From Xanthomonas vesicatoria ATCC 35937 (GTDB lineage Bacteria; Pseudomonadota; Gammaproteobacteria; Xanthomonadales; Xanthomonadaceae), in NCBI RefSeq assembly GCF_001908725.1, contig NZ_CP018725.1, forward strand, positions 1,364,001-1,428,000: DNA of 64,000 nucleotides. Reading direction: 5' to 3'. The first letter of the stretch is position 1. Every line of letters begins with the position of its first letter. The notes beneath the pieces are model-generated. The model did not search any database, was not told the origin of the DNA, and worked only from the letters and a program-made list of their open reading frames with translations. Of this stretch, positions 28,923 through 38,376 are shown piece after piece. Position numbers and translations under genes: made by a program.

Positions 28923-30032
28923 TCAGTCGCCAAGGACGCCGGGCTGTGCCTGGCCGTCGCGCACGAACGGAAACTTCACCGCGCGTAACGGCACCTGCTT
29001 GCTGCGGATGTCCACGCGCAGGTCGTCGATGCTGCCGGCCGGCACGCGTGCGAATGCAATTGCCTTGCCGAGCGTGGGCGAGAACGTGCCGGAAAGAATC
29101 TCGCCCTGGCCGGCAGCCGTGAGCACGGCCTGGCCGTGGCGCAGCACGCCCTTCTCATCCATCACCACGCCGATCATCTGCCGCGGTGCGCCCTGTGCCT
29201 TTTGCGTTTCGAGCACGGCACGGCCGATGAAGTCGCGGCCTTCGTCGAGCGTGATCGTCCAGGCCAATGCTGCTTCGTACGGACTCACTGCATCGTCCAT
29301 GTCCTGCCCGTACAGATTCATGCCCGCTTCCAGACGCAGCGTGTCGCGCGCGCCCAGACCGGCCGGCTTGACGCCCTGCGCGAGCAACGCAGTCCAGAAT
29401 GCGACTGCCGCGTCCTGCGGCAACACGATTTCGAAACCGTCTTCGCCGGTGTAACCGGTGCGCGCAAGAAACAGGTCGATGCCATCGCGCGAGCGCGTCT
29501 GCAACGCGGCGAAACGGCCGAGCTTGCTCGTTGCCGTGACGTCGGACGGATCGAGCAGGTCGATGACCTTGGCGCACGCGTTGGGGCCTTGCACCGCAAT
29601 CATCGCGAAGTCGCTGCGTTCTTCCACGCGCACCTCGAAGCGTGCGGCCTGTTCGCCGATCCAGTGCAGATCCTTTTCGCGGGTGGCGGCGTTGACCACC
29701 AGACGGAAGAAGTCTTCGGCCATGAAATAAACGATGAGGTCGTCGATCACCCCACCTTGTGGATTGAGCATGCAGCTGTACAACGCCTTACCGGACACCT
29801 TCAGCTTGTCCACCGAGTTGGCAAGCAGGTAGCGCAGGAAGTCGCGCACGCGCGCGCCGTGCAGGTCGACTACGGTCATGTGGCTGACGTCGAACATGCC
29901 GGCATCGCGACGCACCTGATGGTGTTCGTCCAGCTGCGAGCCGTAGTGGATCGGCATGTCCCAACCGCTGAAGTCGACCATCTTGGCGCCGAGCGCACGA
30001 TGGGTGTCGTTGAGGATGGTCTTCTGGGTCAT
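28923..30032 (-). CDS. gcvT: Aminomethyltransferase (glycine cleavage T protein)
   Basis: 369 residues. It transfers the methylene group of glycine from lipoyl-GcvH to tetrahydrofolate, releasing ammonia. Clear family segments are [39 protein letters not shown] at the N-terminus, [28 protein letters not shown] and [21 protein letters not shown]. Full length for the family. It forms a leftward pair with gcvH. I looked for a glycine riboswitch upstream (30033-30190) and did not find the consensus. Confidence 0.97.
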   Translation of the reverse strand: MTQKTILNDTHRALGAKMVDFSGWDMPIHYGSQLDEHHQVRRDAGMFDVSHMTVVDLHGARVRDFLRYLLANSVDKLKVSGKALYSCMLNPQGGVIDDLIVYFMAEDFFRLVVNAATREKDLHWIGEQAARFEVRVEERSDFAMIAVQGPNACAKVIDLLDPSDVTATSKLGRFAALQTRSRDGIDLFLARTGYTGEDGFEIVLPQDAAVAFWTALLAQGVKPAGLGARDTLRLEAGMNLYGQDMDDAVSPYEAALAWTITLDEGRDFIGRAVLETQKAQGAPRQMIGVVMDEKGVLRHGQAVLTAAGQGEILSGTFSPTLGKAIAFARVPAGSIDDLRVDIRSKQVPLRAVKFPFVRDGQAQPGVLGD

Positions 30033-30190
30033 GGGCGCCGGTCCAAGGGAAAGATGCCCATTATCGCCGCCCGACCATCATTGCGGGTAACTGCGTCTGT
30101 GCGCAGAGGCAGTGGCAACCCCAACGACGTAAACCCGCAAACGCACGCCGCGCTGCAACATGGCAACCGAGTCGCGCCCTGCCACGGCGA

Positions 30191-30625
30191 TCAGCCGCTG
30201 GCTTGTACCACCAAGGTCATGCCATCGACGCCGACGATGCGCACCGGTGTGCCGGCGGGCAGGTCCGGACCACTAACCACCCAGAACGCATCGTCGACCT
30301 TGGCGCGACCGCGGCCGTCATAGATGGCTTGATCGAGCAGCACGCAGCGGCCGATCAATTGCTCGGCGCGCTTGTTGAGCAAGGGGCGATCGCTCTGCCG
30401 CCCCTTGCCGCGGAACCAGGTGCGATAGACCTGCACCGAAACGAAGCTGAGCACCACGAACGCCACGATCTGCACCAGCAGCGACATGCCCGGCAACGCA
30501 AGCACGAGCGCGCAGACGGCGGCGGCGGCGATCCCCATCCACAGCAGGAATGCACCCGGCACCAGGGTCTCGGCGGCGATCAATAGCAACGCCAGCACCG
30601 CCCAGGTCACGACGTCCCAGCGCAT
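30191..30625 (-). CDS. NfeD-like membrane protein (short form)
   Basis: 144 residues: two or three N-terminal helices (AETLVPGAFLLWMGIAAAAVCALVLALPG, LLVQIVAFVVLSFVSV) followed by a small OB-fold domain (LIGRCVLLDQAIYDGRGRAKVDDAFWVVSGPDLPAGTPVRIVGVDGMTLVV). This short NfeD form lacks a ClpP-like protease domain and is typically paired with an SPFH protein, as here (3 bp apart). The pair is thought to organise membrane microdomains and quality control. Confidence 0.88.
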   Translation of the reverse strand: MRWDVVTWAVLALLLIAAETLVPGAFLLWMGIAAAAVCALVLALPGMSLLVQIVAFVVLSFVSVQVYRTWFRGKGRQSDRPLLNKRAEQLIGRCVLLDQAIYDGRGRAKVDDAFWVVSGPDLPAGTPVRIVGVDGMTLVVQASG

Positions 30626-30628
30626 GGC

Positions 30629-31600
30629 TCAGCCTCCCGCGCGTGGCGGCATCGGCGGCACGCGCACGGCTGGCGCGTCGGGCTTGCCGATGGCTTCCTT
30701 GGCCAGCTCGGCAATACCGGCGAGCGAGCCGATGATGCCGCTGGACTCCATCGGCATCAGCACGAACTTCTGGTTGGGCGCGGTGGCCAGCGCCTTGAAC
30801 GCCTCCACATATTTTTGTGCGACGAAATAATTGATCGCCTGCACGCTGCCGTTGGCGATCGCATCGGACACCACCTGGGTGGCGCGGGCTTCGGCCTGCG
30901 CCAGACGCTCGCGCGCCTCGGCGTCGCGGAAGGCAGCTTCCTTGCGGCCTTCGGCTTCGAGCACGGCAGCCTGCTTCTCGCCGTCGGCGCGCAGGATTTC
31001 CGATTGACGCGAGCCTTCGGCTTCCAGAATCTGCGCGCGCTTTTCGCGCTCGGCCTTCATCTGCCGCGCCATCGAGTCGATCAGGTCGCGCGGCGGCTGG
31101 ATATCGCGAATTTCGATCCGCGTGACCTTGATGCCCAACGGGTTGGTGGCCTGGTCGACCACGCTCAATAACTGCGCATTGATGGTTTCGCGCTGGCTCA
31201 GCGACTCGTCCAGATCCATCGAACCGATCACGGTGCGAATATTGGTCTGCACCAGTGCGATGCTGGCGATCTCCAGATTGGAGACCTCATAGGCAGCCTT
31301 GGCCGCGTCCAGCACCTGGAAGAACACCACGCCGTCCACGCGCACCACCGCGTTGTCCTTGGTGATGACGTCCTGGCTGGGCACGTCCAGCACCTGTTCC
31401 ATCATGTTGATCTTGCGGCCCACGCCGTAAACCACCGGCACCAGAAAGTGCAGACCGGGGCTCATGGTGTGGGTATAGCGGCCGAAGCGCTCCACCGTCC
31501 ACTGGAATCCCTGCGGCACCATGCGCACGGTCTTGAATAACACGATGACGCCGGCAACCAGAACGGCGATGGCCAAAAACGAAGTCGGAAACATGTGCAT
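30629..31600 (-). CDS. SPFH/Band 7 (stomatin-like, QmcA type) protein
   Basis: 323 residues with an N-terminal membrane anchor (FLAIAVLVAGVIVLFKTVRMVPQ), the Band 7 domain (GFQWTVERFGRYTHTMSPGLHFLVPVV, LDVPSQDVITKDNAVVRVDGVVFFQV) and a long Ala/Glu coiled region (RQMKAEREKRAQILEAEGSRQSEILRADGEKQAAVLEAEG) that drives oligomer rings. ATG 31600 and ATG 31594 are alternative starts two codons apart. It precedes and is co-transcribed with nfeD. It probably scaffolds membrane proteins or modulates FtsH-type proteases. Confidence 0.92.
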   Translation of the reverse strand: MHMFPTSFLAIAVLVAGVIVLFKTVRMVPQGFQWTVERFGRYTHTMSPGLHFLVPVVYGVGRKINMMEQVLDVPSQDVITKDNAVVRVDGVVFFQVLDAAKAAYEVSNLEIASIALVQTNIRTVIGSMDLDESLSQRETINAQLLSVVDQATNPLGIKVTRIEIRDIQPPRDLIDSMARQMKAEREKRAQILEAEGSRQSEILRADGEKQAAVLEAEGRKEAAFRDAEARERLAQAEARATQVVSDAIANGSVQAINYFVAQKYVEAFKALATAPNQKFVLMPMESSGIIGSLAGIAELAKEAIGKPDAPAVRVPPMPPRAGG

Positions 31601-31748
31601 CCCCTTGCATATGACGAGTCGATCCTTGCAGCAGTATGCACCCGCACTGCCCGTCGCCGGCGCAGGTCTGCAGTGCAGGAGCGCTTGCGACCCTTGTCGC
31701 GTCGGGCAGCAGGCAGCTCAGGGTGTGCAGCTCAGGCAACCACCAGAC

Positions 31749-32084
31749 TCAGACGTTGCGGGGGGCGAACATGATGACCGCCATGCCGAGCAGACAGCAG
31801 GCGGCGCCGAGCAGATCCCAGCGGGTCGGGGTGATGCGGTCCACCCACCACAACCACATCAACGCGCTGGCGATATAGACCCCGCCGTAGGCGGCATACA
31901 CGCGCCCGCTGGCAGCCGGATGCAGGCTCAACAGCCACACGAAGATCGCAAGGCTCAGCGCGCTAGGCAGCAGCAGCCACACGCTGCCGCCTTTTCGCAA
32001 CCATAGATAAGGAAGGTAGCAACCGACCAGTTCGGCCACTGCGGTGGCAACGAACAGCAACAGCGTGGTCAGCGCACCGCTCAT
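31749..32084 (-). CDS. YnfA family (UPF0060) membrane protein
   Basis: 111 residues, four helices. Family pattern: [55 protein letters not shown] and [20 protein letters not shown]. YnfA-type proteins are related to small multidrug-resistance transporters, but their role is largely undefined. The ATG overlaps the mazG stop by 4 bp, so it is translationally coupled to mazG. The long upstream open frame is mazG shadow. Confidence 0.9.
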   Translation of the reverse strand: MSGALTTLLLFVATAVAELVGCYLPYLWLRKGGSVWLLLPSALSLAIFVWLLSLHPAASGRVYAAYGGVYIASALMWLWWVDRITPTRWDLLGAACCLLGMAVIMFAPRNV

Positions 32085-32935
32085 ACTTGGGGCGCGACGC
32101 TGGCATCCAGCGGCGCGGCGGCAGATTCGTCGCGCTTGACCTGTTGCCACAGCGCTTCCTGCGCACTCAGCGACAACGTATCCAGCGTCGTGCCCTGCGC
32201 GAGCGCGCGCGCTTCCATCGCACGGAAGCGCCGTTCGAATTTCAGATTGGCATGCCGCAGCGCGGCGCCCACATCGACCTTGGCATGCCGCGCGAGATTG
32301 GCGCAGACAAACAGCACATCGCCCAGTTCGTCTTCCAGGCGCGCCTGATTGTCGGCGACCGGGCCGCGGGCGAACTCCACCCGCAGCTCTTCGATTTCTT
32401 CCTGCAGTTTTTCCAGCACCGGCGCCGGGCCGGCCCAGTCGAACCCCACCTTCGCGGCGCGCAATTGCAACTTGGTGGAGCGCTGCCACTCGGGCAGCCC
32501 ACGCGCGATGCCAGCCAATGCGGAGTCGTCCTGATGTCCTGCGGCGCGTCGTTCCTCGCGCTTGATCTGGTCCCAGCTGGCGCTCACCGCTTGCGCATCG
32601 TCCGCCGTTTGCGAAGCGAACACGTGCGGGTGGCGGCGCACCAGCTTGTCGCTGAGCGTGGCGACCACGTCGGCGAAGTCGAACGCGCCTTGTTCGGATG
32701 CCATCTGGGCATGGAAGACCACCTGCAGCAACAGGTCGCCCAGTTCGTCGCGCAGCCCCGGCAGGTCGTTGCGATCGATCGCGTCGGCAACCTCGTAGGC
32801 TTCTTCGATGGTGTATGGCGCAATGGTGGCGAAGCTCTGCTCCACATCCCAGGGACAACCATGCTCACGGTCGCGCAGGCGCGCCATCAACTGCAGCAGG
32901 CCTTGGATATCGCCAACGGGCGGAGTCTGGAGCAT
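32081..32935 (-). CDS. mazG: Nucleoside triphosphate pyrophosphohydrolase MazG
   Basis: 284 residues, a two-domain all-alpha NTP pyrophosphatase. The first domain has the metal motif [10 protein letters not shown]...[16 protein letters not shown], and the second has [10 protein letters not shown]...[18 protein letters not shown], both with the ExxE...ExxD ligands. It degrades non-canonical or excess NTPs and in E. coli modulates ppGpp. ATG 32935 gives the canonical start [19 protein letters not shown]. It is upstream of and coupled to the ynfA-like gene. Confidence 0.95.
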   Translation of the reverse strand: MLQTPPVGDIQGLLQLMARLRDREHGCPWDVEQSFATIAPYTIEEAYEVADAIDRNDLPGLRDELGDLLLQVVFHAQMASEQGAFDFADVVATLSDKLVRRHPHVFASQTADDAQAVSASWDQIKREERRAAGHQDDSALAGIARGLPEWQRSTKLQLRAAKVGFDWAGPAPVLEKLQEEIEELRVEFARGPVADNQARLEDELGDVLFVCANLARHAKVDVGAALRHANLKFERRFRAMEARALAQGTTLDTLSLSAQEALWQQVKRDESAAAPLDASVAPQV

Positions 32936-33126
32936 GGTGTGTTCCTGAAGCAGTGGTGGAAGACGCGTCTGGAGGCAGCATCGCCAGCGCATTGCGGCAT
33001 CGCCGTGGCAGCGAAGCGTGGCGGTTGCCCTAACGCGCGGTGCCGCCGCAGTGTAGCGGCCAGCCGCTGCCGATCCTGCGCATCCGCCGTGCCTGCCGTG
33101 CGATGCGCGTATGACAGTGGGCGTGT

Positions 33127-33927
33127 TCAGGCCAGCCAATCGCGCCAGGGCAGATTGGGATCGCCCAGCGCGATGAAGTCACCATTGAGCAAGGTGTCGC
33201 GGCGGTTGTAGCGGAACGGCTTGCCGGAACCGCCGGCCAGCAGCACACCGCCGGCGGCATGCAGCACGCATTGGCCCGCCGCGGTGTCCCATTCGGAGGT
33301 GGGACCGAAGCGCGGGTAGACATCCAGGTCGCCTTCGGCAATGCGGCAGAACTTCAACGACGAGCCTTGCGCCACCACGTCGATCTGTCCCATGCGCTCC
33401 AGCGCGGCCGCAGTGCGCGCGTCGCGGTGCGAGCGGCTGGCGGCAACCCGCAAAGGGGTGGCCGCCGGCGTGCGGGTGTGCAGCATCTCGTCGCGGTCGC
33501 CGTCGCGGCGGAACGCGTTCTCGCCGCGTGCGGCATACCAGACCCGGCCATCGACCGGTGCCTGCACCACGCCCAGCACCGGCGCGCCCATGTGGATGAG
33601 TGCGATGTTGACGCTGAACTCGCCATTGCGTTTGACGAACTCGCGGGTGCCATCCAGCGGATCGACCAGCCAGTAGCTGGTCCAGTACTGGCGATCTTCC
33701 CAGGCCACATGCGCGGACTCTTCCGACAGCACCGGCACGTCGGGCGTGACCCGGCGTAGGCCGTCGACGATGACGCGGTTGGCGGCCAGGTCGGCCTGGG
33801 TCAGCGGACTGGCATCGTCCTTGATCTCCACCGCGAAGTCCTGCGCGTACACCTGCATGATGGCCTCGCCCGCTTCGCGGGCGATGGCGATCACGGTTTC
33901 GCGCAGTTCCATCGGGATGCGGATCAT
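33127..33927 (-). CDS. cysQ: 3'(2'),5'-bisphosphate nucleotidase CysQ
   Basis: 266 residues, inositol-monophosphatase superfamily. It removes the 3'-phosphate from PAP/PAPS, preventing build-up during sulfate assimilation. The metal motifs are EES (LSEESAHVAW), DPLDGTREF and WDTAAGQ. The chosen ATG (33927) overlaps the nudE stop (ATGA); a second ATG five codons later (33912) is the alternative. The leftward nudE-cysQ pair also occurs in other gammaproteobacteria, which supports both calls. Confidence 0.93.
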   Translation of the reverse strand: MIRIPMELRETVIAIAREAGEAIMQVYAQDFAVEIKDDASPLTQADLAANRVIVDGLRRVTPDVPVLSEESAHVAWEDRQYWTSYWLVDPLDGTREFVKRNGEFSVNIALIHMGAPVLGVVQAPVDGRVWYAARGENAFRRDGDRDEMLHTRTPAATPLRVAASRSHRDARTAAALERMGQIDVVAQGSSLKFCRIAEGDLDVYPRFGPTSEWDTAAGQCVLHAAGGVLLAGGSGKPFRYNRRDTLLNGDFIALGDPNLPWRDWLA

Positions 33928-34472
33928 GGGTTGCGCTCCAACCACTCGCGCGCAATGAACAGGGCAGCCAGCGAGCGGCCTTCCGAGAAATCTTCGCGCA
34001 GCATCAATTCGTCCAGACGTGCGATTGGCCAGGGCACCACTTCCATCTCTTCCGGCTCATCGCCGACCAGGCGCTCGGGGTAGAGGTCGCGCGCCAGCAC
34101 CAACCAGGATTGGTGACTCATATAAGTAGGAGCGAGCGTCATCGCGCGCAGCACCTGCACCTGGCGCGCGCCGTAGCCGGCTTCTTCCTTGAGCTCGCGG
34201 TCGGCCGCCTGCTCCGGCGTCTCGCCGGCATCGATGCGCCCCTTGACCAGACCCAGCTCGTAGCGATGCACGCCGGCGGCGTATTCGCGCACAAGCAGCA
34301 CGGTGCTTGCGTCGAGCATCGGCACCACGACGACGGCGCCGTGGCCCTGGCTGAGTTGGCGCTCGTAGAGGCGGCGCTGCCCGTTGGAAAACTCCAGATC
34401 CAGTTGCTGGCGACGGAATGGCCCATCGCCCAGATCGGTGATCTTGTGGATGGTCGGCAGACGCGGGCTCAT
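33924..34472 (-). CDS. nudE: ADP compounds hydrolase NudE (Nudix)
   Basis: 182 residues. The Nudix box is complete: GRIDAGETPEQAADRELKEE followed by AGYG. Family members hydrolyse ADP-ribose, NADH and related dinucleotides. The C-terminal DEPEEMEVVPWPIARLDELMLREDFSEGRSLAALFIAREWL is typical of NudE. ATG 34472 is the family-size start; the longer frame enters bioA. It is divergent from bioA with only 41 bp between them, so the two promoters must overlap. Confidence 0.92.
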   Translation of the reverse strand: MSPRLPTIHKITDLGDGPFRRQQLDLEFSNGQRRLYERQLSQGHGAVVVVPMLDASTVLLVREYAAGVHRYELGLVKGRIDAGETPEQAADRELKEEAGYGARQVQVLRAMTLAPTYMSHQSWLVLARDLYPERLVGDEPEEMEVVPWPIARLDELMLREDFSEGRSLAALFIAREWLERNP

Positions 34473-34501
34473 GCGTGGCACGCAGCCGCGGAGCGGACCG
34501 A

Positions 34502-34507
34502 TAGAAT
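34502..34507 (+). promoter_or_regulatory. Candidate -10 box for bioA
   Basis: TAGAAT lies 6 bp before the bioA ATG, placing the transcription start on or next to the start codon (leaderless mRNA). The -35 match is weak. It lies in the 41-bp gap shared with nudE. Confidence 0.35.
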
Positions 34508-34513
34508 AGGCAG

Positions 34514-35932
34514 ATGCATCGACATGTTCATGAGCCCGAAATCCTAGCAGACCCTGCAGCCTCCGAAGCTGCCGAACATTGGCGGCAACGCGATCTTGCC
34601 GTGCTGTGGCACCCGTGCACGCAGATGCGCGAGCATCCGCACACGCTTCCGCTGGTCCCCATCGCCGGTGGCCAGGGTGCGTGGCTGATCGGTCACGACG
34701 GCCGTCGTTATCTGGACGCGGTGAGCAGTTGGTGGACCAACCTGTTCGGCCATGCCGAGCCACGCATTGGCGCGGCCATCGCGCAACAGGCCGGCACCTT
34801 GGAGCAGGTGATGCTGGCCGGGTTCACGCATGCGCCGGCGGTACAACTGGCCGAGCGTCTGCTGGCGATTGCGCCGCGCCAGCCCGACCGCGCGCCGCTG
34901 TCCAAGGTGTTCTATGCCGACAACGGCTCGGCCGGCGTCGAAGTGGCCTTGAAGATGGCCTTCCATTATTTCCACAACCGGGGCGAGCATCGCCGCACGC
35001 GCTTCATCGCGCTGGAAAACGGCTACCACGGGGAGACCATCGGCGCGCTGTCGGTGGGCGACATTCCGCTGTACCGCCGCGTGTATGCGCCTTTGTTGCT
35101 GCAATCGCTGTTTGCACCCTCGCCGGATGCCTACCTGGCCGAGCCGGGCCAGAGTGCGGAAGACTACGCACTGCAGGCAGCCGATGCGCTGCAGGCACTA
35201 TTCGAACAATCGCCCGGCGAAATCTGCGCGTTGATCCTGGAACCACGTGTGCAATGCGCCGGCGGCATGCGCATGTATCACCCGGCGTATCTGCGCCGCG
35301 CGCGGGAATTGTGCGATGCGCATGGCGCGTTCCTGATCGCCGACGAGATCGCCACCGGCTTCGGACGCACCGGCACGCTGTTCGCGTGCGAACAGGCCGG
35401 GGTGATGCCGGATCTGCTGTGCCTGTCCAAGGGATTGACTGGCGGCTTCCTGCCGCTGTCGGCGGTGCTGGCCACGCAGCAGTTATACGACGCGTTTCTG
35501 GACGATTCGCGCGAGCGCGCGTTCCTGCACTCACACAGCTACACCGGCAACCCGCTGGCGTGCGCGGCGGCATTGGCGACGTTGCAGATCTTCGCAGACG
35601 ACGACGTGATTGCGCGCAACCAGCACACCGCCGCACGCATGAGCGCCTTCGCTGCGCAGATCGGCGAGCACGGCGCGGTGGCGGACGTCCGCCAGGCCGG
35701 CATGATCGTGGCCTTCGAACTGACCCAGGGAGGCGACAAACGCACGCCCTTCCCCGCCGCGGCACGGGTTGGGTTGAAGGCGTATCGCGCGGCGCTGGAA
35801 CGCGGCGTCGTGCTGCGCCCGCTAGGCGACGTGCTGTACTGGATGCCCCCTTACTGTGTGGACGATACACAGTTGGCCTTGCTTGCCGCGACCACCCGTC
35901 ACGCGATCGAGGAGGCTGTCGCATGCGCCTGA
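34514..35932 (+). CDS. bioA: Adenosylmethionine-8-amino-7-oxononanoate aminotransferase
   Basis: 472 residues, class III PLP aminotransferase. It converts KAPA to DAPA in biotin synthesis using S-adenosylmethionine as amino donor. Key features: WHPCTQM near 32-38, SSWWTNLFGH at 71-80, ADEIATGFGRTG with D277, and the PLP lysine K306 in LCLSKGLTGG. The start must lie before residue 30, which leaves ATG 34514. It overlaps rsmE by 10 bp. Other biotin genes are absent, so this is a split biotin pathway. Confidence 0.95.
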   Translation: MHRHVHEPEILADPAASEAAEHWRQRDLAVLWHPCTQMREHPHTLPLVPIAGGQGAWLIGHDGRRYLDAVSSWWTNLFGHAEPRIGAAIAQQAGTLEQVMLAGFTHAPAVQLAERLLAIAPRQPDRAPLSKVFYADNGSAGVEVALKMAFHYFHNRGEHRRTRFIALENGYHGETIGALSVGDIPLYRRVYAPLLLQSLFAPSPDAYLAEPGQSAEDYALQAADALQALFEQSPGEICALILEPRVQCAGGMRMYHPAYLRRARELCDAHGAFLIADEIATGFGRTGTLFACEQAGVMPDLLCLSKGLTGGFLPLSAVLATQQLYDAFLDDSRERAFLHSHSYTGNPLACAAALATLQIFADDDVIARNQHTAARMSAFAAQIGEHGAVADVRQAGMIVAFELTQGGDKRTPFPAAARVGLKAYRAALERGVVLRPLGDVLYWMPPYCVDDTQLALLAATTRHAIEEAVACA

Positions 35933-36657
35933 CCCGCTCCCACGTTGCGTTGCCGCTGCGCTGCGACCAGGAAGTGACCCTGCCCGAAGAGTCCGCCAAT
36001 CACCTGCTGCGCGTGTTGCGCCTGCGCGAGGGCGATGCTTGCATCCTGTTCAATGGCGATGGCAGCGACTACCACGCGCGAATTACCGTGGCCGGCAAGC
36101 GCGAGGCGCGTGCGCTGATCGAGCGTGCGGACATGCTGTCCAACGAATCGCCCTTGCGCATCACGCTGCTCCAGGGCATCGCACGCGGCGAAAAGATGGA
36201 CCTGATCCTGCAAAAAGCCACCGAGTTGGGCGTGACCGCCATCGTGCCGGTCAATGCCGAGCGCACCGAGGTCAAGCTTGATGCAGCACGCATGGAAAAA
36301 CGCGTCGCGCATTGGCGCAATGTGGTGGTATCGGCCTGCGAACAATCCGGCCGCGCACGCGTACCGACCGTCGCAGCGCCGCTTGGCTTGCAAGAGGCAG
36401 CGCAGACCAGCGATCCGCAGGTGCGACGGCTGACCCTGGACCCGCAGGGCGAGCATCGCCTGTCCACGCTGCGTGCGGATGTCGAGCAGGGTCTCATCGT
36501 GGCGATCGGGCCGGAAGGCGGCTGGTCGCCACGCGACCGCGCCACGCTAGCGGATGCCGGTTTCACCGGCCTGCAATTGGGTCCACGCATCTTGCGCACC
36601 GAGACCGCCGGCCTGGCCGCCATCGCGGCATTGCAGGCGCGGTTCGGCGACCTTTAG
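35923..36657 (+). CDS. rsmE: 16S rRNA (uracil-1498-N3)-methyltransferase
   Basis: 244 residues, SPOUT-class methyltransferase modifying U1498 of 16S rRNA. Diagnostic parts: N-terminal NHLLRVLRLREGD, QGIARGEKMDLILQKATELGVTAIVPV, and the knot motif IGPEGGWSPRDRATLADAGFTGLQLGPRILRTETAGLAAIAAL. GGAGG precedes the ATG, which overlaps the end of bioA, so the two are co-transcribed. The open frame extends back through bioA, but that is shadow. Confidence 0.95.
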   Translation: MRLTRSHVALPLRCDQEVTLPEESANHLLRVLRLREGDACILFNGDGSDYHARITVAGKREARALIERADMLSNESPLRITLLQGIARGEKMDLILQKATELGVTAIVPVNAERTEVKLDAARMEKRVAHWRNVVVSACEQSGRARVPTVAAPLGLQEAAQTSDPQVRRLTLDPQGEHRLSTLRADVEQGLIVAIGPEGGWSPRDRATLADAGFTGLQLGPRILRTETAGLAAIAALQARFGDL

Positions 36658-36993
36658 GTTCGCGGCCTGGTAGCACATCGCGTTCGCAGACGCGCGGTGA
36701 GCGTAGTGCCTCGCCTCGCGTGACCGAACGACTATGAAAGCGAGCAGCCCGCCGCAGGGGCGCACCTGGGCGCGAGGAGCCTTCCCGGTAATGCCCCGTC
36801 GCGCCCAGATGGGCTTTTACGGAATGCGGCAATCCAAGCGCCGATAGACCCGATACAGCACGAGTGACTGCAAAAGACGCACGATGCCCGACCGAGGTGC
36901 AGGAATGCCCCTGATCACGAGGGGCACCATCGGTAACGCCCTTCGCGCGCAGGTGCGCTCCCACATACGGTGTGTGTTGCGGTGTGTCGCCGG
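36658..36993. repeat. Gene-free stretch with an inverted pair of extragenic repeats
   Basis: 336 bp between rsmE and glk. GCGCACCTGGGCGCGA (36759-36774) reappears, diverged and inverted, near 36940-36960. GCCCCT/AGGGGC (36907-36925) forms a hairpin, and GCCCA/GGGC before TTTTA (36804-36818) may terminate rsmE. The arrangement resembles xanthomonad REP-type elements. I see no gene. Confidence 0.45.
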
Positions 36994-38010
36994 TCAGCGG
37001 CCGTGTTGCAGAAACCAGCTGGCTGCGCCGATGACGCCGAGCTGGCCGTGTTCGACGATGCTGACCGGCACCTGTTCCAGGGCAGGACGCAGCGTGCCCT
37101 TGTCGAGGAGGCGGTCGGCAAAGTCGCTGGCGGCGATGAACTCGGCAATCTGCGGCAGGAATCCGCCAGCCAGATAGACGCCGCTGCGGATGCCATAGAG
37201 CAGCATCATGTCGCCGACCACGCTCCCCATGAACCCGCAGAACGCCTGCAGCGCATCGCGTGCAAGCGCGTCGTCGCCGGCCAATGCGGCGGCGGTGACA
37301 TCGGCTGGACTGTGATGCATCGCGGGCTCGCCACGCAGCGCAGCCAACGCGGTGTAGAGATTCAGCAGGCCCGGGCCGGACAACAAGGTTTCGGTGCCCA
37401 CGTGGGTGCGCGTGCGGCGCAGTTCCTGCAGCACGGCCACTTCCAGATCGCTGGCGGCCGCGAGCGCGGCGTGACCTGCTTCGGTCGGCAACACCATCGG
37501 GTTGGCACCATTGGGAATCCATACCGCCGCGCCAAGCCCGGTCCCGGGGCCGAGGACCAGCGCCGGGCCGGCTGCACCCTGAGCGGGACCGGACAGCTGC
37601 ATGACCTGATTGCCGCTCATGTAATTGGCCGCGTAAGCGACCGCTTCGAAATCGTTGACCAAATGCAGCGCCTGCATGCCGAGCTGGCGGCGAATCTGTT
37701 CCGGCGCCAGCACCCACGGCAGATTCGCCGTGATCACGCTGCCGTCTTCCAGCGCATAACCAGCACTGGCGATCACGCCGCGACGCACCGGCGCGCATCC
37801 CATCTCCGCAAAAAACACGGACATGATCTCGGCAAGGCCCGGGTAATCGGCGCAGCGGTACTTGCGATAGTCCAGCACCGTGACCGGCTTGCGTGCATCG
37901 GCGCTTGCGCAGACCAGCGCCAGGCGCACATGCGTCCCCCCCACGTCTGCGGCAACGAAGGTATCGGGGCGCGGAAAGGCCACCGCTTCCATTGGGCTGC
38001 TTGCGCTCAC
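36994..38010 (-). CDS. glk: Glucokinase (Glk family)
   Basis: 338 residues, cytoplasmic ATP-dependent hexokinase of the bacterial Glk family. It has the phosphate loop ADVGGTHVRLAL, the substrate motif VNDFEAVAYA, LGPGTGLGAAVW, the EAGHAAL segment and a C-terminal GGFLPQ. I chose the GTG at 38010 because AGGAG lies 6 bases upstream; ATG 37992 is the alternative. The gene faces away from the N-glycan locus, and a LacI-type palindrome lies 66 bp upstream of its start, so it may be co-regulated with that locus and could phosphorylate sugars released from glycans. Confidence 0.88.
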   Translation of the reverse strand: MSASSPMEAVAFPRPDTFVAADVGGTHVRLALVCASADARKPVTVLDYRKYRCADYPGLAEIMSVFFAEMGCAPVRRGVIASAGYALEDGSVITANLPWVLAPEQIRRQLGMQALHLVNDFEAVAYAANYMSGNQVMQLSGPAQGAAGPALVLGPGTGLGAAVWIPNGANPMVLPTEAGHAALAAASDLEVAVLQELRRTRTHVGTETLLSGPGLLNLYTALAALRGEPAMHHSPADVTAAALAGDDALARDALQAFCGFMGSVVGDMMLLYGIRSGVYLAGGFLPQIAEFIAASDFADRLLDKGTLRPALEQVPVSIVEHGQLGVIGAASWFLQHGR

Positions 38011-38075
38011 GCATTCTCCTGATAAGTGGCAGCGGGCTGGCGTCATGTCCCGTTGTCCGACGAACGGTAACAGGT

Positions 38076-38089
38076 AGACAACGTTGTCA
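38076..38089. promoter_or_regulatory. NagR-type LacI-family operator near glk
   Basis: AGACAACGTTGTCA contains a perfect 12-bp palindrome (GACAACGTTGTC) and matches 13 of 14 positions of the TGACARCGYTGTCA box described for NagR-type regulators of N-acetylglucosamine genes. It lies 66 bp upstream of glk. Confidence 0.6.
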
Positions 38090-38362
38090 GTAATCGGCTT
38101 GTAACGCAACTGTGGCGACCACAATCAGCGCGATCCCTCGCGCCACCCATCATCCACGAAATATCCACGTGTATCACGAGGATTTCCGCACAAGAGCCAA
38201 GCGCACGCTAGCGGAACGCCACCTCGCCATTGAAGGCTTGAATCGCGCACGGGACGTCCAATTCCATACGTGCGCAAACGCTCAGTGACTTCCGCGATCA
38301 CGTCGCAAAAATGCTGCATTGCAGCGCAATCGCAGCCGCAGCAGAGATCTGTGACGATGTGT

Positions 38363-38376
38363 TGACAACGCTGTCA
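38363..38376. promoter_or_regulatory. NagR-type LacI-family operator of the receptor gene
   Basis: TGACAACGCTGTCA matches TGACARCGYTGTCA at every position. It overlaps a TTGACA that could be the -35 box, so repressor binding would block the promoter of the receptor gene. Confidence 0.68.

Noticed and set aside
30033..30190. Glycine riboswitch before gcvT
   Set aside because: The conserved glycine-aptamer blocks were not found in this 158-bp stretch.
36563..38014. 483-codon minus-strand frame overlapping glk
   Set aside because: Same strand but a different frame from glk; Arg/Cys-rich. The glk frame has all kinase motifs.
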